Assembly (NCBI GenBank): GCA_030544235.1 | Contig: CM060461.1 | Span: forward strand, 8,770,449-8,834,448 | Origin: Lepturacanthus savala | Taxonomy: Eukaryota; Chordata; Actinopteri; Scombriformes; Trichiuridae | Direction of reading: 5' to 3' | Length of the DNA stretch: 64,000 bases | Notes under the pieces: generated by a model | What the model was told of the DNA's origin: nothing | The model's input: only the letters and a program-made list of their open reading frames with translations | Databases searched by the model: none | Program-made: the position numbers and the translations under genes | Shown: positions 39,589-52,790 of the stretch, in pieces | How the letters are laid out: every line of letters starts with the position of its first letter | Position numbering within the stretch: the first letter of the stretch is position 1

Positions 39589-42500
39589 GTAAGGACACCT
39601 TTTGTTAGTTTAAGCCGGCAGCTTATGTGGAAGGCGTTAGGTGCCGCTGACGGGGATGCCTCACCAAGTGGCTGAGTGGCGGAAAACACACGCTGGATTA
39701 TCTGTATCAACAAGCAGCCCCGCACTGGGACCGCATGTCAGTAGTACACAGCAGCCTGTCACGAAATGTTTGAAGAGTGGTTACTGTTGATTACAAGGGG
39801 GCACGCCACAATGCTGGGAGAGCAGCGGGGAAAATGCAGTATTATTCTGCGCAGAAGTCGAACAATCGCCCCGCCGCAAGTTTGTTTTTGTGGGGGATAT
39901 TTTCTTGCTCTGTCACTTATCCAAGATGGTGGTTAGCCTCATTAGCATGTGTAATTGCTCTCCGAATACTTCCCGGGTCTCATTTAACAAGAGATCGGGG
40001 CATTTCTTTCAAAATAGCCGTTTTTATACAATTATTATGATCTTGTAATCGTTTTTAGACATTGACATTTTTTGCAGTGACGCGCCTTTAATAGTTGAGG
40101 AAATAATTAAGAGGAGGGGATCAAATTGCTTAAGTTGTCACATCTCTTAATGTGACACTCACTGTGGGCATTTTGACTGAAGTGATGATCCTCTTCTCAC
40201 TAAACCCATATCATAGAGATTACAGGCCACTGTATCCAGCGGAGCCCCGAGAGGCGGCATAGGGGTTAATCCTCAAGTCAATTGAGCCGTTCAACTTTCA
40301 TAACCCGACAAAGCAGATCATAACTGATCGTAACTGACACGCTGACTGACGCACCGCACACTCATCCCCTCACCAACCTTTTTTCTTTTTTTTGCTGGAT
40401 TTTTACTAACACGTAAACTAATAAGATGGAGATAGTACAAAAAAGTAACTGAAGCTGATATTGTTGTAAAATGTCATCATATTTCAGATGTTTGTACTTG
40501 TACTTGTGTTTGCTCATGTGGGCTATGTTTGAAAGTGGTATTGAAGCGTGTGCCAGATGGCCGTCAACCTTGCAACGGCAACATCAACAACACGGGTTTA
40601 GAAGCGACGCTGTTGTGTTAAAAGAGGATCTGGCATAGACTGATTAGCAGCCAGAATAGCAGCTCTTCTTTAGTTAGTAGCAGAGACAGCATCAATCTCG
40701 CGCTGAGCTCGCGTCAAAAAAAAAAATGATGAGGCACAGTGATGTTTTCCCTGCCAAGCCTCATGTAACTCGTCTCTGTTGGAAAGGCTATTTAAAATGC
40801 AGGTCAGGTCTATACCTTGACTCAAGTACTCCCATAACAACAGGGCAGACGAATGGGGACAGGTGTCAAATGCACATCTATAGGTGTGCATCTTCCCCTC
40901 GTACCTTATTTATTCTACCAGCACCAGGTTGCGAGATTTCATGTTTAGGCGGTTGGATCACTGGATTAATCTGTATAAATGTGTGGGATGTGATAGTAAG
41001 GATTCCAGAATCAACTCACCTACATCCAGTAGATTTACAGGGACAGTAGCGGGAATTCGTAGAATGTGCAGTATGCGTAAAAGGAACAGGAAGTGTTTCT
41101 CTGGCTTTACCCACAGATGTGTGTACCTTTTTTTCTGCTCAATAATGAACGGCAGCTTTCTCGCTAACAAGGAACAGGCTTGTTTTAATTATCCTCTGGT
41201 TACTGAGTGACAGAGCGTGAGCCAACTGAGGCGGTTGCCCAGCAAAATTACAGCGGAGTCTAGCCTAAGCCTTTTTCAGTTGCATTAGAACCAGGGCTGG
41301 ATTTAGAACAGCCAATCCCGTCTCAGAACATCCACTTTATTTTACAGCCTTTTGGCCTTTCCCGATGCCAACGGATCCAGACCCTCCAGTTTGTTACTTT
41401 TCTCCGTCATTATTATGACTGGAGGCAGGTTTTAGAAGGAGACTTCTGGTGCTGTTTCAGTTGGATCTGCATGCAGGACTAACCTCTGAGTTAGAAGTGT
41501 CTGATGGATTAACACAGACACACAAGGCCTCAGCACTGCCACCAGCACTGCAGCCAGGTGTTAACCCACGTGATTGCAGATAAAGCCGACAGGCATTAGT
41601 GCTAATCCCGCCCTGATCTTTGGAATATGTCCCTCTTACCTACCCAAGCACTCTCTAGCTGTCCCCAGGCCTCCTGATGCTCACTTAAGAGGGGAAAGAC
41701 AAGAAAAGGCCTCTAGGACTCTCTAAAGCACGTTGTTTCCTTGCAACAACAAAGTAGGTGTCTTTTCCCGCTGTTTGTTATGCACCGATCTGTTATCTTT
41801 CCAGCACAGGTATTCATGGGGTGTGTCAGAGAATAGTGCAGAGACAGCAGGTCACATGAGCTGAGCTGAAGCACAGAGCATGGTTATAATGTTCTGCAGG
41901 CAAAGGCACCAGGTTGTGCAATGGCAAATACACAATGAACACTGTCTCGCTTCGACCTGTGGACATTTCTAGATATCTACGAAGCAGCCGTATTATGTAA
42001 AGTATCTAGCGTTATGTGACGTGGGTGTCCAGACAACAATGGAAGGTTGGACTTTGTCTCGATTTCTCCGGGAGCCCGCATGAAATGATTTGGGAAATCA
42101 AGCGTCTGCATGTGTTTATGGTATATGTGAGTCACAGCGAGAGAGAGGGGGAAAGAGATGGAGATGGGTGGAGGGAGAACAGGATGTATCCCGGAAGCAA
42201 GCGATGTATAGGAACAAATGCTACAGAATTCTGGGACATAAAAGTTGGTATTTGCGTTTTTCAAGCACAAAGACGCCGTTCATTGGAATCGTTCTGTGAT
42301 CATGCCTCACTGTCATATTGGTCAAGAGCCAAGCAAGCTGACAAGAAGGCCCCCCCTGTCCGCTGTCTTCATTCAATAATGTTAAGCACAGACGCCCCTT
42401 ATCCCCATTTTGACAGATCTCTAGTTCATCTTCCGTTTGGCTGTGGCATTTCTGCTGAGAGCGTCTCCTTCTGGCATGGGAGGGAGGGGAGAGGACGTGA

Positions 42501-45144
42501 GTGCCACGCTGCTGTAATTACATTACTGCCAGCTTAGCAGCGCCATGGCCGCTGACCCGTTTATTCCTCAAAAACATTGATTTTATTGTATCGTTTGAAA
42601 TAAAGCCATCTTTGATTCAGCGTTTACGACGCATGCGTTTGAGAATACATAACATCTCAGGAATGGCTTTGACAGACCCGGAGATTGTTGGTTAAAGCTG
42701 TTTCGATTTCATGGTTCGCCTCAAACATGTTAATGATCCTCTGGGACTGTTTTTTACTCTGTTAGTAGCTGTTCAGGTGACACACGGCTGACAGTAAACA
42801 CCGATATTTCTTTTCCTCGCACGCCTCATATTCACTTCTGCTCTCGCTAGAAACACAGAATCTGTCTGTCAAAATCCCTCATTTTCTTCCCATGAATGGG
42901 TGTTTTTCTCCGTTTGTTCAGGGCCTTGTACGTTCGAACCGGCCTCGTCTCCGCGCACAGGACGGGCCGTGATGCTTTTGTGAGCACAAGACACGCTGCT
43001 GCGGCTGTTTGGAGTGACTCATCTGCACTTTTATGTCTCTGTTTGAGGATGGCTTTTCCTTCTGCCGGGGGAGTCCTCTGGGGTTCCGCTATATCCTCTG
43101 CCTTGGTGCTCTCTCTTCTGTTTGCTGGAAAACAGCAGCATTTGTCCTCTCAGGAAATGGACTACTCACTCATGTCTTTCCGTTGCGCTCCTAAGAAAAC
43201 ACCAGTGCCCCTTCTTCCCTCTATCAATATCCGTATATTTATGTACATGACAGCAGGGGAGGGGGCAATGGTAGATATTAAATGCCTTTGCTGATTAATT
43301 ATCTGTGACGATCCGAATAAGCTGCAGAACGCTCCCTGGCATTTTTATTGGCGCCGATCGACTGCAGATGGGACTAATGTGTTCCTGAGTGGCGCAATTA
43401 TGACAATCAAAGCATCTTCGGGGATATGAGATCAGGCGATTGATGACCAGGCTCCGTCCAGCGGTCGTCAGAGAAAAGAAACATCGGAGGGCTTGTTTTT
43501 TTATGAGATAATTGTTTTATCAAGATGAGTTAACAGGCCATGGGCATTGATGTATTGTGCCCATATGAAATATCTCACACCGAGGCTGGCTCAGACTGAC
43601 CTATTAATAGCAGGAGAAAACAATGATCTCATCCTGTGCCATACATCATCACAGGCCGCCTCTTTCTCAAATCAGGAATTTATCATAGAGCAGGTTAGAC
43701 GTTGGTGTTGAACCAACAGAAACAAAAAGAATTTTTCCATCGGGGCTTCTATCTATCATGTCTGGTGATTAACTGCAACAGTGAGAGACAAACACCCTCG
43801 TATAGGCTGGCACCGCGAAGCATTCTGCAGCAGCCGCAGTCCCGCGTTTGATTTACAATAGACTAGTGTGTCAAAATGAGGTTGTTAGCTGAAATGTTTG
43901 ACTTTGAAATGAATACCTTTCTACCCCTTCATTGTGCAGCAGCTGCTGCTTACCAAGTCGGACCAATATGGAATGAAATTATGAGTGATGAGCCAAGTTT
44001 TGACTGATAGGACTGGTTATACCTGTTTATATCACTATGAGTCATGTCTTTGTATTTTACCACTGCTGTATCCAAAGCACTGCAGTCCTCTCTATATTTG
44101 CATATAGTTATTTTTTTGTTATTTCACTTTCTTTACTTCAAGAAGCTTGATTCCACCAGAAATTTTTATATAAAACATTTTTTTTAATCTTTGTTTAGCA
44201 TGATCTGCAGGAGCAACCCACATGCTGAAAGCAAAAACTGTCGGGAGGAGATTAATTTCAGATTTTTCTAACTAGATGATGATATATGGCATCTTGTCTC
44301 ATTGTAAACAATCCAGCAGCCTGTATATGTACACTACAGAATGCAATCTGGTGAAACACTTTGTGGCTGGTCTGGATTTGCTGTTAGTCACTGCCAGCAT
44401 ACAATTTCCGGCTCTGTAGAAATGTGTTTTTTTTCCAGTGCTGACATGATATGAAAAGATACAGAAAAACTTCACCAATAGATGTGAAATAACGACAAAG
44501 CAATAAGGTTCGATTCCTGCAAATGAAGTTTTGTGCAGCCGCTGTGGTGCAGAGTCATTTGCAAGGGAGGGGCTGTGTAAAGTAGAAAGATGTACAAACA
44601 CACATTTGCTGAGGACTCATCATACATACTGTAGCAATGAAAATAGGTGTGGTTATAAGATTCCTATCAAGAATTATATCGACCCCCCCCACATTTGGTA
44701 TATTTTTAATATTACTCAGACACTTTTAATAGGTTTCAAAGGGTTACAAAACTCATCCAGTCTGCCTTCAATTCAAATAAAAAATTGCAGTTATTTCCTC
44801 CTCAGGCAGCAGTGATATGACTTTAAATACACACTGCATTCTCGAGTGTCATCAAGTGGTGCCGAACCTACGGATCATGAACCCACTTAGAGTCGAAATG
44901 AGCTGACAGCGATGTTAATGCACAATCAGAGAAAGTAAACTGACGGCACGATGAAAGGCCTGTCAGACTAACCCTGGCTGAGAGGTGGATTTGTGGAAGG
45001 TTTCACAGAAACGCGATGGCACAGGATGATGACAATTAGGGCCTTGTTCTCTGTGCTTTAATGTGACAAGTTGAGATTGATTGTACATGATTGAAGGGGG
45101 CGAGTGTCTGAACATGCCTGTGCTTTTTTTGCCTCTTTCGACAG
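39589..45144 (+). other. artn: Presumed artn leader intron
   Basis: 5.6 kb without coding signal. High-complexity stretches with TAATTA- and ATTA-type homeodomain cores, for example 42510-42700 and 43290-43500, may be conserved enhancers; this is a guess from composition alone. No transposon is recognised. Confidence 0.4.
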
Positions 45145-45171
45145 AGTTTCAATGCTCCTCCACGTTCTAAG

Positions 45172-45445
45172 ATGAAGTTATGGAAAGGTGCTACTTTTGC
45201 CTTCATGCTCTGCGGCGCAGCCCTGTCCATCCTCCTCGTTAGAAACATGGCCACCGTCGGACAGTTCAGACCGAAGACCAAATCGAGGCAGTCCTCGTCA
45301 TCAGAATCACCTTCCAGAACCTCAGCACCGCCGCCCTCCTCGTCGCCCTCCCCCTCGGTGGAATCGACAGCGTTGCCCAGGCCGATGGGTGGTCTTCATC
45401 GGAGAAGTCGCTCGACGAACAACGTGAACTCCCTCCTCTCAGAGT
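45172..45445 (+). CDS. artn: artn coding exon 1: signal peptide and pro-region
   Basis: The transcribed exon probably begins at 45145 after acceptor TTTCGACAG. The ATG follows 27 bases later. The donor is GTAAGA. A second in-frame methionine at residue 12 could also start a shorter signal peptide. Confidence 0.85.
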
Positions 45446-46401
45446 GTAAGACAAACTGTCATTTTCTTCCCTCCCTGTGTCTGGTCTGAGCTAAGGTGTC
45501 GTGTGAAGTTTTTGCAGGATTTGGACAGAACACTTAGCGCCCGCCTGTTGTTTATAGAGCGGGTTTTAATGTCTCACAATAACCTGCAGTCAACTGACAC
45601 CTCATAGTTCACTGGTTCTCCATTAGAGCCTTCAGGAGACAATGGTACACCCATGTTCTTGTGGTTTTACATAGTTCTCATTGGGAGGCATTTATCAACA
45701 TTTCTTAGGAAGTACAAAGCGTCTAAAAAATTTCATGGAACACTAATACACAGGTGATAAGACAGGTTTCCATCTGTCATGATATCAGATGTTATCCTCA
45801 TGCTCCCTGACGTTTATCATCATGCAAACCACAGCGCGATAGCTATCTGTCTCAACCATCTCGTGTTTACATATCTGCTAATCCTGAATGTGTTATCACA
45901 GCGACACAGGGAGCGGATAACATCTTTATCAACCATCATTTTAATGTCTTCTCCTCTCCGGTAGTCTCCATGATGTTCCAGAGTTTCACAGAAGGAGAGC
46001 TTCAGCACGTGGTGGGGACTCTGCTGGACAGGAAGCGGCGGAAGGGCCGGCGGCTGGGCGAGAGCCAGGCCCGACGGACTAAAAGAGCCCGGAGGCCCAA
46101 GCCGTGTTCCGTGAGGACGCTGCAGCTGACCGTGAGCGAACTGGGCCTTGGCTACGAAAGCGACGAGACGGTGATGCTGCGCTACTGCAGCGGGAAGTGC
46201 ATGGCCCACCGCCGCAACTACGACATCACCATGGAGCACATGACCCGGACGGTCTTCGGGATGAAGAACCGCAAGGATAAGGTCAGCAACGGCCCGTGCT
46301 GCCGGCCAATCGCATTCGAGAAGGACTTTTCCTTCCTGGACAACAGGAGCCGCTATCACACAATACAAAACGTTTCAGCGAAGACTTGCGGGTGTGTATG
46401 A
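45172..46401 (+). CDS. artn: GDNF-family ligand, most likely artemin (two coding exons)
   Basis: A secreted neurotrophic factor of the GDNF family, which signals through a GFRalpha co-receptor and RET. Exons 45172-45445 and 45965-46401 join in phase 1 to 711 nt, giving 236 residues. Residues 1-24 look like a signal peptide (FAFMLCGAALSILLV). A Ser/Pro-rich and basic pro-region follows, with a furin-type site RTKR at 129-132, leaving a mature chain of about 104 residues. All seven cystine-knot cysteines are present: 139, 166, 170, 203, 204, 233, 235. Core motifs are SELGLGYESDETV, RYCSGKC, PCCRPIAFE and SFLD. Possible N-glycosylation sites are at 218 and 227. The residues resemble neurturin in places (SRYHT). 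However, the 32-residue spacing between the third and fourth cysteines equals my count for mammalian artemin and exceeds neurturin (29) and GDNF (28), and the ptprf neighbour supports artemin. Confidence 0.85.
45446..45964 (+). other. artn: artn intron between coding exons
   Basis: 519 bases with donor GTAAGA and acceptor CCGGTAG. No feature inside is recognised. Confidence 0.85.
45965..46401 (+). CDS. artn: artn coding exon 2: pro-region end and mature cystine-knot domain
   Basis: Acceptor CTCTCCGGTAG completes a TTC codon with the preceding exon. As in other GDNF-family genes, the whole mature domain lies in the last exon. It is GC-rich and clearly under coding constraint, in contrast with its AT-rich flanks. 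Confidence 0.93.
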
Positions 46402-47975
46402 CCCAGGGAAACCGGACATTTATCAATTCTTCATGCTGCTCAAATCCTCTGTTGGAAGAGTTGAACATGGATGCTGTTAAAAAAGACAAAACATGGAATA
46501 TAAACTCAATGAGGAAAGACTTGGAATACGTTCATGGCTGCTCCACGGCCGCCTTTTTTTTTTTTGACTTTGAATTTTTGGCGTATGGACAGAAAATGAC
46601 TGTTAATACCAAAATATTTTTATCATCTTTTCTATCTGTGTAGTAACACTGTACATGTAACGACATAACATTATGTTTGTGATATTACATTTGAATAGTA
46701 GTACATGGTGACAATAAGCTGTGGTGGAATAGATTATTGCTGTTACTACCCTTTATATCCATGGCATCAACTTCCGTAAATCCAAGTCTCGGACAAAAAT
46801 CTTCAAATTCAAAGCCATAAATAAAAATATATAATGCACCTATGTTTAATCTACATTCTGTGCAGTTTGGACAACTGACCTAAATTTAATGTTGTGTGAT
46901 CAGCTGTCTCTGGAAAGTTTATTGACTTAAAGGTATGTTGGATCTCTGTTATCACAGGCCATGACTGTGTGACTGTTACAATCAGTCAATGCATTACTGT
47001 TACTGATTGCAGTGTTATTACACAGGTAGGAAAACCAAGTGTTATTGATAAGACGATGAAAGACAAACCCTTTCTATAGCTCCAGGTCTGACACCCACCG
47101 CTAATTATTGTGTTTTGTATATCTATGTTGTGTAGATGATGAACAATGAGGCCCTGCTTCAAAACACATAAAAAACACGTTAGAAACTCTTCATATGAAA
47201 TTCGATCCCATCTGCTCTCATTAGAACAATAAGTCATCACAGTCAAAGAAATTATCATTTTAAGTCTGTTTTTATACTTTTCCCCAATCAACCCAGTATT
47301 ATAATTACCCATAATGTTCTGGAATTATTTTCCTCAAAGAATTGCCAAAACACACCAAGTCAATTCAACACGCGGGATGAATTAGACAAACTTAGACTCA
47401 TAAACATGTCTCAAGTTCCAGGTGAAAAACCTTTATTAATATTGTCTCTGGATGTAATTTGTGAAAGTTTACACTCAGATGTTTTAGTAATCTGAAGCTG
47501 AAGTGTGGAAGAGTCGGGATCTGGAATTGTGTTCACACCTATCCATAAAAACCTGCAACTTGCTATGATCCTAAGCCCAGAGTATATAGCCTTTTATTGG
47601 CCCGTCAAATGCCTCCTTGTTGTATTTTCTGGTAGACTTTTACGGGAAAATAAGCTGTTGAAATGGATCATGAAGCATCTTTTTCACCTTCTATAATCTT
47701 TATTTGGTTTGAACCCACTGCAACCGTTTGCCTGAAGTACAATAAATTATGTTTTTGATTTTTTTTTTTTCCTGAGGAGGTGCAGTTTGGGGATGCGGTG
47801 CATCTATATTGTAGTTTATATTGTATTTATTTGGGAAGTAAATTATGTTTTTTTTTTTTGCATATTTATTTAGATTACCACACAGAAACGGGACAGCTTA
47901 TTATCATTAAGCAACTGTGCCAAAAAATGTTTTATCATTTTGACATTCTATATTGACTGCTGAATAAACATAATT
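46402..47975 (+). other. artn: Probable artn 3' untranslated and flanking region
   Basis: AT-rich non-coding sequence follows the stop. AATAAA occurs at 46820 and again at 47963, so the 3' UTR could be about 0.4 or 1.6 kb. No convincing coding frame is seen. Confidence 0.35.
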
Positions 47976-48714
47976 TCAGTATGGATGTTAATCATTTCTC
48001 CCAAGAATATTGGGGTGTCAAATATTCTGTATTTGAAATAAATAAATACATAAATAAAATAATAAAACTCTAATAATGCATGATGCTCTTAATAATGAGG
48101 TAAATTGCTATAGGAAAGGTGAGGCCTTCGGGAGGATTGCAGCAGCAGAGGAGAGATGCTGATGATCAGATTACAATAAATAAAACATATAACAGATTAA
48201 AAATACAGCACCTTTGTAACGCTGATATAGAAACATTCCTCGATGACGCTGGCTCATTCTGTGAGCTTCATTCTCTAAAGTCATCTATTATACAGCAGCT
48301 CAGCAGGCTCGGAACTGAACAGCAGTGATGACATAAACTTATACAAGTGGGCATGCGATCAGATGGACTGGCAGGAAAAAATAACCAAAGTTTGGAGCCA
48401 GACACTCACTGTTCTCTCTGTTGCTACTGTTTATGTGTTGATTAAGGTACTTATTCACTTCGTAAGAAGATGATAATCTATCATGTGAAAACTGTGGCAG
48501 CTACTTTGTTTGTGCAAAATATGAATACATTCGGTCTGGAACTCTGTATCTCCAAAAAGTAAACTTCTTAGAAGTGAACATAAACAGCGTTATTTTTAGC
48601 CGGACTATTCTGACTCAATAAATTCTTGAAGGTAAACTGTATCACGAAGGGTTGCATAAATCACGAAGAAACATATTTTCTCACTGGAACTAAGCGAATA
48701 GTGGATGGTTAAGG

Positions 48715-49128
48715 TTAAAGGTCCCATACACACAATGTCCCTGGGTTTTATTAGAAGTTTTGATATCCATAACAAGAAATATATTTGTGGTTTTCAGTAC
48801 TAAAACTCATCTCAATATACTTTTACATCTCCTCTCTCAAGCATCTCTCTGGAGCTCCAGGAAGAACAGGTCGTTCTGTGTCAGTCTCATTAATATTCAT
48901 GATCCTCTGCTATGATTGGTGATTTGAATGGCTGGGGACGGGGGACAGGCAGTGTCTGTATAGTTGTGACATCACAACTTCACAGAGGTGCTGATAGTTC
49001 ATTTTAAGGCACAGTTTCTGAATATGGGTTCTGCTCTATAAGTGTTTTGAAACATAGGACAGTATATAGCATGTTGACCTTCTTATTATCTCAATTTAAT
49101 CTCATTTTCGAAGATATGGGATCTTTAA
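48715..49128 (+). mobile_element. Dispersed miniature inverted-repeat element, copy 2 (best preserved)
   Basis: 414 bp bounded by TTAAAGGTCCCATA and TATGGGATCTTTAA, inverted repeats differing at one base. The TTAA at each outer end would suit a piggyBac-type TTAA target duplication. There is no coding capacity, so it is non-autonomous. Confidence 0.7.
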
Positions 49129-50449
49129 TGCAAGTTTTAATAATATGATATGATCACATGATTTGAAAATGATTTCATCTGGACTATTTCGTAGCTATGT
49201 AACAGTGGTTCCAATGAAAACTGTTGACTGTAAAGTGGATTAGCTTTTCCAATAACTCAATAATCGTTTCACTTAATTTCTGTCTGCATGGGATGGGGTC
49301 TTTGTCATCACCATTTTCAATTGACACAGAAGCTGTAGCACTAGTTGCCAGGAGCATTTAACTTTGAACATTTTTCACAATGATCAAAAAAAACCTACTG
49401 ACAAGAGACTTTTTCCTGTAAATCCACTTACAGAAACCTGTATGGCTGCACTCATCTCAGCCACGCTTGCCATCATTTTTGTGGCAATTTTTCTGTTGCC
49501 ATTTTTCTGCCTTTGGCACTGGAACGCCGTCCCCATTCTCAATCCACTTAACAAAGCCGGGTGAGTTTTCCAATGAGGGACGCCGTCGTCTATGAGATGT
49601 GGGCGTCTATTCAGAGGTCTGTGACCGCATTTGGATTCGGTTACCGATCTCTTTGCTGATTTTAATCATTTTGTTCAGTTTAGTTCCAAAGATTTGTAGT
49701 CACTGGCATGATGTTTTTTTTCCTAAACTAAGCGATCATATCAACACTAGACTGCACTTCACATTTTCACTTCATTCATTAGTAAGCCAATGCCTCACCA
49801 TTCAGAACACTGAACCGCCCAGCTAAGACTCTGGCCCTCTTACAATAAAATTATATACAAGATCCAATCAGTGACAATGATTATGCAGGCAGTCAGTTCA
49901 GGTTTAAAGATTCCGTCTTTGAAATTTGTTTGTGCTGAACGCCTCTAGCTTGGATTTTTCAGAGTAACAATGATCCTATAAAGAGATGTTGCAGCTCACT
50001 TATTTAAATGTCCAAGCAGCACAACTTAAATTCCAACAGCTGCTGTATTGGGGGTGGAGGTATGCATAATGACTAAGCGAAGAGAGAGGGGACTCTCTTG
50101 ATTCATAGTATAGACTCTACCAGTTTAGCTGTTGGGGCAACTACAACTCTTGATTTTCAGCAGGGGAAATCTCTCCAGGGCTTTTTCCCAGTAGATATTT
50201 GGCAGGTTGTAGCAGGTAAAACACAGGTGTAATGGATATAATTAACTTTTACTACATACCATTCAGCTGTGTCACGTTGAATCATTGAAGTGGCTTTCCA
50301 GGATACCTAAATGGCACAAAGACATGATTAATGTATATTTATGCCTGTGATCTTCATGCTGTGAGAAGTCAAAATTTCTCCTGTGAAAAGCATCTGTTGC
50401 CCTCTGGGATATTGCAAACCGGCGGAAAGCAGAGCAAGAAGATTGAAGG

Positions 50450-50640
50450 TTAAAGGTCCTATAAAAGAGTGACATTTGAATTGCTTTTTGATTAGAAGAA
50501 TAAATACAGTCCCATGTTTCAAAACATTCAATCCACAGAGAAATGCACACAGCCTGTATTCAGAAACTGTGTCTTGAAAACCCCAAACTCAGCTCGTCGG
50601 AGAAATCAAAACTTCAGATGAAGTGACACTAACAACAACA
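50450..50640 (-). mobile_element. Dispersed miniature element, copy 3 (truncated)
   Basis: Starts TTAAAGGTCCTATAA and then matches copy 1 through CCCATGTTTCAAAAC, AGAGAAATGCACACAGC and TGTATT. The far half is missing or diverged. Confidence 0.6.
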
Positions 50641-52210
50641 CTTTTCATGACAACTCCTTTAATACTGCTGAAAATCACAGTTTATCGTATGTAACAATGT
50701 GTATCTGAGCAGAAATCTGGACGATGGAAACTTGAAACTCACTAAAAGCGGAGTCAGAGGGTTTTCATGTGCCAGCAGACATATATACAGTATTGTGGAA
50801 CTAAATGTTTCATGTGGAAGTAATTCAAGAACAATATTTGTTTGAGGGATATGCCCAGCCTGTAGACCTCAGCTCTGACTTGGTAGTTCTATATGACACA
50901 TAGTATACACTCAAGGTCTTATGTTCTTTATGAACAGCCATGGCAGTACAATGCAACATGTTGTGGAATTTCCCATTCTAAAAATCTGATAAAAAAATAA
51001 ATAAATCATGCAGGTTATCCCAAATTTTCCATGTTATCATGCTAATTCAAATCCTGAGTATCAGTTTATTTTAAGGAGGGAACGCCTCCTCCTGAGTTAT
51101 ACATGATGAACCAGCTACCAGCATTTGGTTCTAGGAATGTTTGTGTTTGTATTTAGTTCTGGGATACATTTATTGAACATTCATACATTTATCATACATT
51201 TATTGAACATTCATGCTTAATGTTCCCTCAATGTTAAAACGGCATGTTTTTCTGATGTAAAACTATTGTTATTGTTGCTATTGTGTATGTTCTGTGCAGG
51301 TGCAACAATAGAATGATTCCCCTACAAATTAAAAAAAACAATATTAAACTAGTGCCAGCACATGGTGACCCTGCATGTACAACCATTCACAATTACCTAA
51401 CCTTAACCCTGGCTCTACAATTTTCAGTTTGGTGGAAAATCTGGATTGAGTCAATTGAAACAATGTCTCAATAGAGGTTTCATCCTGAAACCCTAACGCT
51501 AAACCTAAGGGTCAAGTCATTTGGCAAATCTTTTGTTTTTTTGTTTTTTTTTTTGGAAATCTTTTCTATCGTCTCCCACATGTAACAAGGACATGCTGAA
51601 CAAACTATTCATTGTTGTTTCAGGTGCAGTGAGCTCAGATTGACCTCTGACAACACGTTTAGCCGCCACACTCATTATTACTAAACTCCTCTTTCTGACA
51701 ACATTTATTAATAGTATTTTAATAATAAAATTGTATCTACAAACATGATCAGTGTTCTGTTCATATATGTGTATATATTGGGACACATACAAGGTTCTGT
51801 ACTGCTTTATATTCCTCTCATCATGGTATGGCAGTCGTCTACAGATGTCTACATTCAGGAGTGAAATCCAGGTGATGATCAGCCTTGGCTACAATCTGCA
51901 CAAATAGCAATAACACTAGTTAAAAGTAAAAATAAACAACTTCATTAATCCCCCGCTGAATGAGGTGAGTCCCTATTGACAATTCAGAATAAAACTAGTC
52001 AGTGGCTTATTTTTAATAAGATGCTTCATGAGGAAATAGTCCTATACAGGGTCTCTCTAATTGTCCATAAACCTGTTGGATACTTTATCAAAGAATGACT
52101 GGAGTCAACTGGAATTATTTTATCCCAGGCCAGATATAAGGTGGTCCTGTGGAGATGCTCTGCTTTCGGGGCCCTGGCATGGTGGTCCGGCTTTGGGACT
52201 AGTTCAGGGA

Positions 52211-52254
52211 GGCCCCCCCCTGAGATCTGAGGCCCCAGATCTCAGGGGGGGGCC
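52211..52254. repeat. Perfect GC-rich hairpin, 18-bp stem
   Basis: Arms GGCCCCCCCCTGAGATCT (52211-52228) and AGATCTCAGGGGGGGGCC (52237-52254) are exact reverse complements around an 8-base loop GAGGCCCC. The surroundings are AT-rich. Confidence 0.95.
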
Positions 52255-52329
52255 TACAGATCATGCCAAAATGCCTCCTCAAAAAACCCTTCTTCATGTG
52301 GTTTTTAGAATAATTTGGGCATCTGATGT

Positions 52330-52790
52330 TGAAAAATAAAAAAAGGAGGGTTACCAAATTTGATTTGATTTTATTTGATTTGATTGACTTTATTCTGCAC
52401 ATCAGGAAATATGTCTTTGGCTTCTCCAGTAAAAGATCAGTTACAAAATATAACACACATAGCACAATAAACCATTAAAACAATAATATATATTCAATAT
52501 ACAATTTGCTGTTATCTGCAACTGGGCAGATAGCAACAAATATGTCATATAAATAATACCAGAGAGCAAATCTGATGAAATAATAAGTGTTCCCTGATGA
52601 AGGGACTTCTTGTGTATGTTCCGGTTGGCCCTTGGGGCCCTGAATCGACAGCCAGACGGCAGCAACTCAGCCTGTGAGTGGGCGTGAGTTATCTGCAGTG
52701 ATCTGTTTAGCTTTCCTGTGTACACCGCTGTCAAATATAAGGCAAAGTTGTTTTTGCGACTTGCCAATTGGAGGTAAAACAGAAGTCGAC
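52330..52790 (-). mobile_element. Remnant of a non-LTR retrotransposon 3' end
   Basis: On the minus strand, a frame near 52620-52680 reads SQAELLPSGCRFRAPRANRN, similar to the C-terminal LPSGRRYR-type end of fish LINE ORF2 proteins. An ATTTGATTTGATTTTATTTG-like 3' tail follows (52359-52383 on the plus strand). Several stops break the frame. Confidence 0.45.

Noticed and set aside
45820..46368. 182-codon minus-strand frame over the artn mature domain
   Set aside because: Shadow frame caused by GC-rich coding sequence; the plus strand carries the full cystine-knot pattern.
45172..46401. Assignment of the ligand to neurturin
   Set aside because: Some residues are neurturin-like, but the cysteine spacing and the ptprf neighbour favour artemin. 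Kept as the main alternative.
49364..49564. 66-codon frame with a hydrophobic stretch ending near a GTGAGT donor-like site
   Set aside because: No upstream or downstream partner exon, no recognised family, and AT-rich surroundings; a chance frame is more likely.
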